From contig NZ_MSZX01000010.1 in NCBI RefSeq assembly GCF_002021565.1, forward strand, positions 186,027 to 250,026: 64,000 bases of DNA. The letters are read 5' to 3'. Positions 62,907 through 64,000 of this stretch are shown here, one piece after another. Numbering within the stretch: the stretch's first letter is position 1; each line of letters starts with the position of its first letter. Position numbers and translations under genes: made by a program. Under the pieces are notes generated by a model. It did no database searches, was not told the DNA's origin, and saw only the letters and a program-made list of their open reading frames with translations. This stretch comes from Paenibacillus selenitireducens (GTDB taxonomy: Bacteria; Bacillota; Bacilli; Paenibacillales; Paenibacillaceae).

Positions 62907-64000
62907 ATCATCACATCCTCCAAATCCAAATACTGCTGACTCAGGGTGGTCAACAGGCTGCTGCGGGTAATAAGCCCAACCAGGCAGCCTTCTTCGGAGA
63001 GCACCGGCACCGTCGATACCTGCATACTTTGAATGGTTTTGAGGATATGCACCATCGAGTCATCAGGCGACACGGTGCAGGGAATATCCTGCATAATATC
63101 GGCTGCGCTGGCTTCCATGCTTGGCAGCGCCTGGGCGTCGGACGCGTAGACGATCCCTTGCAACCGCCCATCCCCATCAACGATGAGCAGGCTGTCTACG
63201 TTGCTGCTGTGCATCTGCTCGAGGCAATGCAACACTCCGGCGCTACGCTTGACTGTGACAGGATTATGTACCATGATATCCCGCGCACGGATCAGCTCGG
63301 GGGTGGACCAGATGCGGTGTCTGCCCAAAAATTCGCTGACAAAGCTGCTTTCAGGGTTCTTCAGGATATTTTCCGGGGTGTCGTATTGAACGACCCGCCC
63401 TTTGTGGATAATACAGATCCGATTCGCCAGCTTGATCGCTTCATCCATATCGTGGGTAACAAAAACAATCGTCTTCTGCATCTTGGTTTGCAACTGCAGC
63501 AACTCATCCTGTAGCTGGCTGCGGGTAATCGGATCAAGCGCGGAGAACGGTTCGTCCATCAAGATGATATCCGGGTTGCAGGCGAATGCGCGCGCGACGC
63601 CGACGCGCTGCTGCTGCCCACCGGACAGCTGCGTCGGGTATCGGTCGAGATAGACGTCAGGGTCAAGCCCGATCATCTTCATCAATTCGACGCTTTTTTT
63701 CAGTATAAGTTCAGGCGCTTTTTTCTCCAGGCGGGGGATGATTTCGATGTTTTCCCGTATCGTCATGTGGGGAAAGAGCCCGATCGACTGGATCACATAG
63801 CCGATACTCTTTCGCAGCCGGAATTCATCCTGCTTTTCGGTATCCTCTCCATTGATGAAGATCTTCCCCGATGTAGGGTGAATCAGCCTGTTGATCATCT
63901 TGAGCATGGTGGTTTTGCCGCAACCGCTCGGTCCGATGAAAACAACTAGTTCACTCTTATCAATCGTTAGAGATACATCCGAAATGACTTCCTGCTGTTT
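62903..64000 (-). CDS. osmoprotectant ABC transporter ATP-binding protein with CBS domains, 5' end outside window
   Basis: At least 365 residues; the start lies past the right edge. The frame is open to position 64000, with Walker A GPSGCGKTT near 63926-63950. It also has VIQSIGLFPHMTI (Q-loop), LSGGQQQRVGVARA, DEPFSALDP and VTHDMDEA (switch His). The C-terminus holds two CBS domains (about 63290 to 62910: DIMVHNPVTVKRSAGVLHCL and IMQDIPCTVSPDDSM), as in OpuAA/OpuCA, where they sense ionic strength. It energises the fused permease-binding protein downstream. Confidence 0.93.
   Translation of the reverse strand, partial: KQQEVISDVSLTIDKSELVVFIGPSGCGKTTMLKMINRLIHPTSGKIFINGEDTEKQDEFRLRKSIGYVIQSIGLFPHMTIRENIEIIPRLEKKAPELILKKSVELMKMIGLDPDVYLDRYPTQLSGGQQQRVGVARAFACNPDIILMDEPFSALDPITRSQLQDELLQLQTKMQKTIVFVTHDMDEAIKLANRICIIHKGRVVQYDTPENILKNPESSFVSEFLGRHRIWSTPELIRARDIMVHNPVTVKRSAGVLHCLEQMHSSNVDSLLIVDGDGRLQGIVYASDAQALPSMEASAADIMQDIPCTVSPDDSMVHILKTIQSMQVSTVPVLSEEGCLVGLITRSSLLTTLSQQYLDLEDVMM

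Noticed and set aside
1-64000. tRNA, rRNA, riboswitch or CRISPR elements
   Set aside because: I scanned the gaps and found no cloverleaf, conserved riboswitch core or regularly spaced repeat.

Overview
The window looks like chromosome from a low-to-moderate G+C Gram-positive bacterium, most likely Paenibacillus or a close relative. Supporting signs are strong AGGAGG-type ribosome sites with many GTG/TTG starts, sigma-A promoters, lipoprotein substrate-binding proteins, a Btr-type AraC/siderophore-binding fusion, a perfect Fur box, XpaC/TelA genes, a DUF3626 protein and copper-amine-oxidase-like 'stalk' domains. The genus is inferred from gene content. No rRNA, tRNA, CRISPR array or riboswitch was found.

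Left part (1-15 kb). An IclR regulator and an oligopeptide ABC transporter (two permeases, binding lipoprotein, M20 peptidase, ATPase cut by the left edge) form a minus-strand operon behind a strong promoter and an IclR-like operator. Next is a small catabolic operon: a zinc-type dehydrogenase lacking the usual cysteine, two sugar-phosphate isomerase/epimerase-like TIM barrels and an AraC regulator. An iron-uptake set follows on the plus strand: Btr-like regulator, Fur box, siderophore-binding lipoprotein and FhuF-like 2Fe-2S reductase.

14.6-25 kb. A minus-strand operon holds an HMA metallochaperone, a P1B-type ATPase with an unusual CPG motif and a Crp/Fnr regulator. It starts at a textbook FNR box that matches the regulator's recognition helix. 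A complete urease cluster follows (urea channel, ureABCEFGD, ureH nickel permease).

25-38 kb. An aldo/keto reductase precedes a TelA/VWA/XpaC/HTH operon. Then come an amidohydrolase with a 1056-residue acetyltransferase fusion, a TetR-alpha/beta hydrolase pair, and two plus-strand genes with GyrI-like effector domains.

38-49 kb is A+T-rich accessory DNA. It contains a 1575-residue STAND-type P-loop NTPase with an N-terminal PDDEXK/Mrr-like nuclease domain (probable anti-phage protein), an unknown Cys/His-rich protein, a wrecked serine recombinase, other gene remnants, a Nudix hydrolase, a LysR remnant and a DUF3626 gene.

49-64 kb. A LacI-controlled maltodextrin-type ABC importer sits with two tandem esterases carrying Ig-like domains; the expected amylase gene has been deleted to its C-terminal tail. 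Then come a phosphoesterase whose promoter is a near copy of the FNR-type promoter at 17.5 kb, a TRM11-like methyltransferase, a 54-bp perfect palindrome, a LysR gene, a histidine phosphatase, and a G+C-rich Opu-type osmoprotectant transporter cut by the right edge.

Two cross-window themes stand out. Short decayed pieces of the 5' end of a yyaL (DUF255 thioredoxin-domain) gene occur at five places. Promoter or operator palindromes can be paired with a neighbouring regulator at several loci (IclR, TetR, LacI, FNR, Fur).
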